Shown piece by piece: positions 4,951-5,892 of a stretch of 5,892 bases of DNA (position 1 is the stretch's first letter; the number at the start of each line of letters is the position of its first letter). The position numbers were made by a program, and so were the translations under genes. This DNA is from an archaeon. GTDB taxonomy: Archaea > Iainarchaeota > Iainarchaeia > Iainarchaeales > Iainarchaeaceae. The stretch is from positions 1 to 5,892 of the forward strand of contig JANLGZ010000028.1 in assembly GCA_024653905.1 (NCBI GenBank), given 5' to 3'. Below the pieces are notes generated by a model, which was given only the letters and a program-made list of their open reading frames with translations, had not been told where the DNA came from and did not search any database.

Positions 4951-5331
4951 TCAGGGGTTTCTGCAACCTCGAGTATTGCTGTGCTCGTCATAAAAATAGT
5001 CTTCTATTGAGATGTTTTCAGGGAGATTCCTTTTAACAGGACAAAATAACTGATTATCAACAAACAACAGGCGCTGTAGCAAATCATCACTTCTAGTGTA
5101 ATAAGTTGCCATACAATGGTCATCCCCATAAGGTCCAATTATAGAATAATATCGGTCCAAGTGTTCTCCAACAAAACGGGTTAATTGAATACTTGTTGAA
5201 GTGCAGTCGGACAATGCCTTGTTTATACAGGCGCTTACTCCACAGTATTTTGTCTGGTTAGACTCACCTGTAAAACTAATACAACCACTCAAAGACAAAA
5301 GTAGAATAGTGAATAGTATTATTGTTTTCAT
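4951..5331 (-). CDS. Small cysteine-rich lipoprotein
   Basis: The 126-residue protein starts MKTIILFTILLLSLSGC: a Lys, a hydrophobic core of about 13 residues and the lipobox LSGC with lipidation Cys17. It is predicted to be exported by Sec and anchored at the outer face of the cytoplasmic membrane. The mature part has six more cysteines (30, 35, 43, 73, 97, 123), enough for three disulfides, and is rich in Tyr, Asp, Ser and Thr, as for an extracellular domain. I do not recognise the domain. The frame opens at an ATG at 5344-5346, but I chose the ATG at 5329-5331: it begins the signal peptide cleanly and a TTTATAAG box is centred 25 nt upstream, predicting a leaderless mRNA, whereas the first ATG lies between box and start. 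The stop is TGA, unlike the TAA/TAG of its neighbours, and 17 open codons follow it. Confidence 0.78.
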   Translation of the reverse strand: MKTIILFTILLLSLSGCISFTGESNQTKYCGVSACINKALSDCTSTSIQLTRFVGEHLDRYYSIIGPYGDDHCMATYYTRSDDLLQRLLFVDNQLFCPVKRNLPENISIEDYFYDEHSNTRGCRNP

Positions 5332-5351
5332 GCTTAGAATAAACATTTTTT

Positions 5352-5359
5352 CTTATAAA
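5352..5359 (-). promoter_or_regulatory. TATA box for the lipoprotein gene
   Basis: On the minus strand this reads TTTATAAG, centred about 25 nt before the ATG at 5331. It is the cleanest TATA box in the window and decides the start. It overlaps the stop codon of the possible 41-residue ORF upstream. Confidence 0.6.
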
Positions 5360-5478
5360 TAGTTATCTTTTAATGCCTCATAGTAATTATTAACTTCAAA
5401 ATTCTCTATTAATTGGAGATTAAAAGAGATTCTAACTGCTTGTTCCACGCTCGTCCCTCGCATACCCTCTACTTTCAT
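5353..5478 (-). CDS. Possible small protein (41 residues)
   Basis: An ATG at 5476-5478 opens a 41-codon frame ending at TAA (5353-5355). The protein begins MKVEGMRGTSVEQAVRISFN and ends in an acidic, Tyr/Asn-rich helix-like segment (YYEALKDNYL). Composition is balanced and unlike random AT-rich translation, with no cysteine, signal peptide or membrane helix. I do not recognise it. The sequence upstream of the ATG is A-rich without a clear TATA box or Shine-Dalgarno, and the stop overlaps the lipoprotein promoter box, so it may be a real small gene, the remnant of a larger one, or chance. Met6 is an alternative start. Confidence 0.35.
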   Translation of the reverse strand: MKVEGMRGTSVEQAVRISFNLQLIENFEVNNYYEALKDNYL

Positions 5479-5537
5479 ATTTTTATTTGTTTTATTTTTT
5501 TGTAGGGATCAGATGTTATCTTCTTTGTAAACAGTAG

Positions 5538-5563
5538 GTTTCAAGGGGCTTTCCCAATGAAAC
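5538..5563 (-). terminator. Hairpin just downstream of the cupin stop codon
   Basis: GTTTCA (5538-5543) pairs with TGAAAC (5558-5563) and GGG (5546-5548) with CCC (5553-5555), separated by a 2x2 internal loop and closed by a 4-nt loop. It begins one base after the cupin stop. No U-tract follows on the minus strand, so it may protect or define the 3' end rather than terminate by itself. Confidence 0.4.
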
Positions 5564-5564
5564 T

Positions 5565-5892
5565 TTATTCTGTTGGTTTACCGTCGTATTCTTCCGGTTC
5601 GCTTTCGGCTTCTGCTTTTGTGTGTCTGATTGTTCCATCAACATGCTCAGGTGGTGAATAAATTGTGTAAAACTTGAGTTTGTCTTTATCTGATGTGTTT
5701 ACAACGTTATGCCTTGCGCCAGCAGGAATTATTACTCCGTCTCCGTCTTGTACTTCGTGTTTTGCTCCATCAATGAACACTGCTCCTTTGCCTGACTCAA
5801 ACCTGAAAAACTGGTCAATATGTTCGTGAACTTCCTCACCTATGTCTTCTCCGGGCATAAGGCACATCAGCACAAGTTGGGAATTTTTCCCT
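5565..5892 (-). CDS. Cupin domain protein (5' end beyond window)
   Basis: The frame is open from the window edge to TAA at 5565-5567. A GTG at 5871-5873 could start a 102-residue protein, but the upstream codons (GKNSQLVLM) continue the first cupin strand in frame, so the gene is cut by the window and the true start lies outside. It is a small single-domain beta-barrel. The first motif is PGEDIGEEVHEHIDQFF, with two His ligands and a Gln where the classical motif has Glu. The second is IIPAGARHNVVN, with the third His. YTIYSPPEHVDGTIRHTKAE matches the conserved tail of the mannose-6-phosphate isomerase-like small cupins. The metal-binding pocket (His, His, Gln, His) is plausible; the substrate is unknown for such proteins. 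The C-terminus is acidic (EAESEPEEYDG). A hairpin follows one base after the stop. Confidence 0.9.
   Translation of the reverse strand, partial: GKNSQLVLMCLMPGEDIGEEVHEHIDQFFRFESGKGAVFIDGAKHEVQDGDGVIIPAGARHNVVNTSDKDKLKFYTIYSPPEHVDGTIRHTKAEAESEPEEYDGKPTE

Overview
The window looks like archaeal chromosome, most likely from a small-genome, AT-rich lineage such as the DPANN group (for example Woesearchaeota or Pacearchaeota). This placement is an inference. The evidence is: (1) a type II tRNA-Ser(GCU) with discriminator G73, no encoded CCA, and an intron after position 37 that can form a bulge-helix-bulge-like splice site; (2) AT-rich TATA-like boxes centred about 25-29 nt upstream of several start codons, with no Shine-Dalgarno sequence, as expected for leaderless archaeal mRNAs; (3) T-tract 3' ends rather than bacterial hairpin terminators; (4) short single-domain genes in mostly single-gene units.

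Layout. Bases 1-39 hold the probable last 12 codons of a + strand gene that converges end to end with a complete minus-strand tRNA-dihydrouridine synthase gene (40-1002). A 213-bp divergent intergenic region separates this from a small two-helix potassium channel (1216-1608) and an unrecognised, mostly helical, charged 134-residue protein (1751-2155), both on +. Next comes a GC-richer, structured segment (2221-2298) running directly into the intron-containing tRNA-Ser (2299-2459). A protein with TraB/TIKI-like motifs and a strongly charged coiled-coil tail follows (2524-3291), then a CPA2-type Na+/H+ antiporter with a double-aspartate motif (3427-4602). The antiporter is the only gene here with a convincing Shine-Dalgarno sequence. 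The right quarter lies on the minus strand: a stretch of broken, protein-like reading frames (4759-4896), a small cysteine-rich lipoprotein (4951-5331), a tentative 41-residue ORF (5353-5478), and the 3' part of a cupin protein that runs off the window (5565-5892).

How the genes fit together. There is no clear operon or multi-gene system. The K+ channel and the antiporter are both cation-transport genes, and the Dus enzyme and the tRNA both concern tRNA, but each gene seems to have its own promoter and the strands alternate. The most unusual features are the tRNA intron, whose 13-bp hairpin arm is repeated as an exact mirror image 8 nt away (a triplex-compatible arrangement), the structured segment in front of the tRNA, and the decayed coding remnants next to the lipoprotein. 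I found no CRISPR array, complete mobile element, integrase or rRNA gene.
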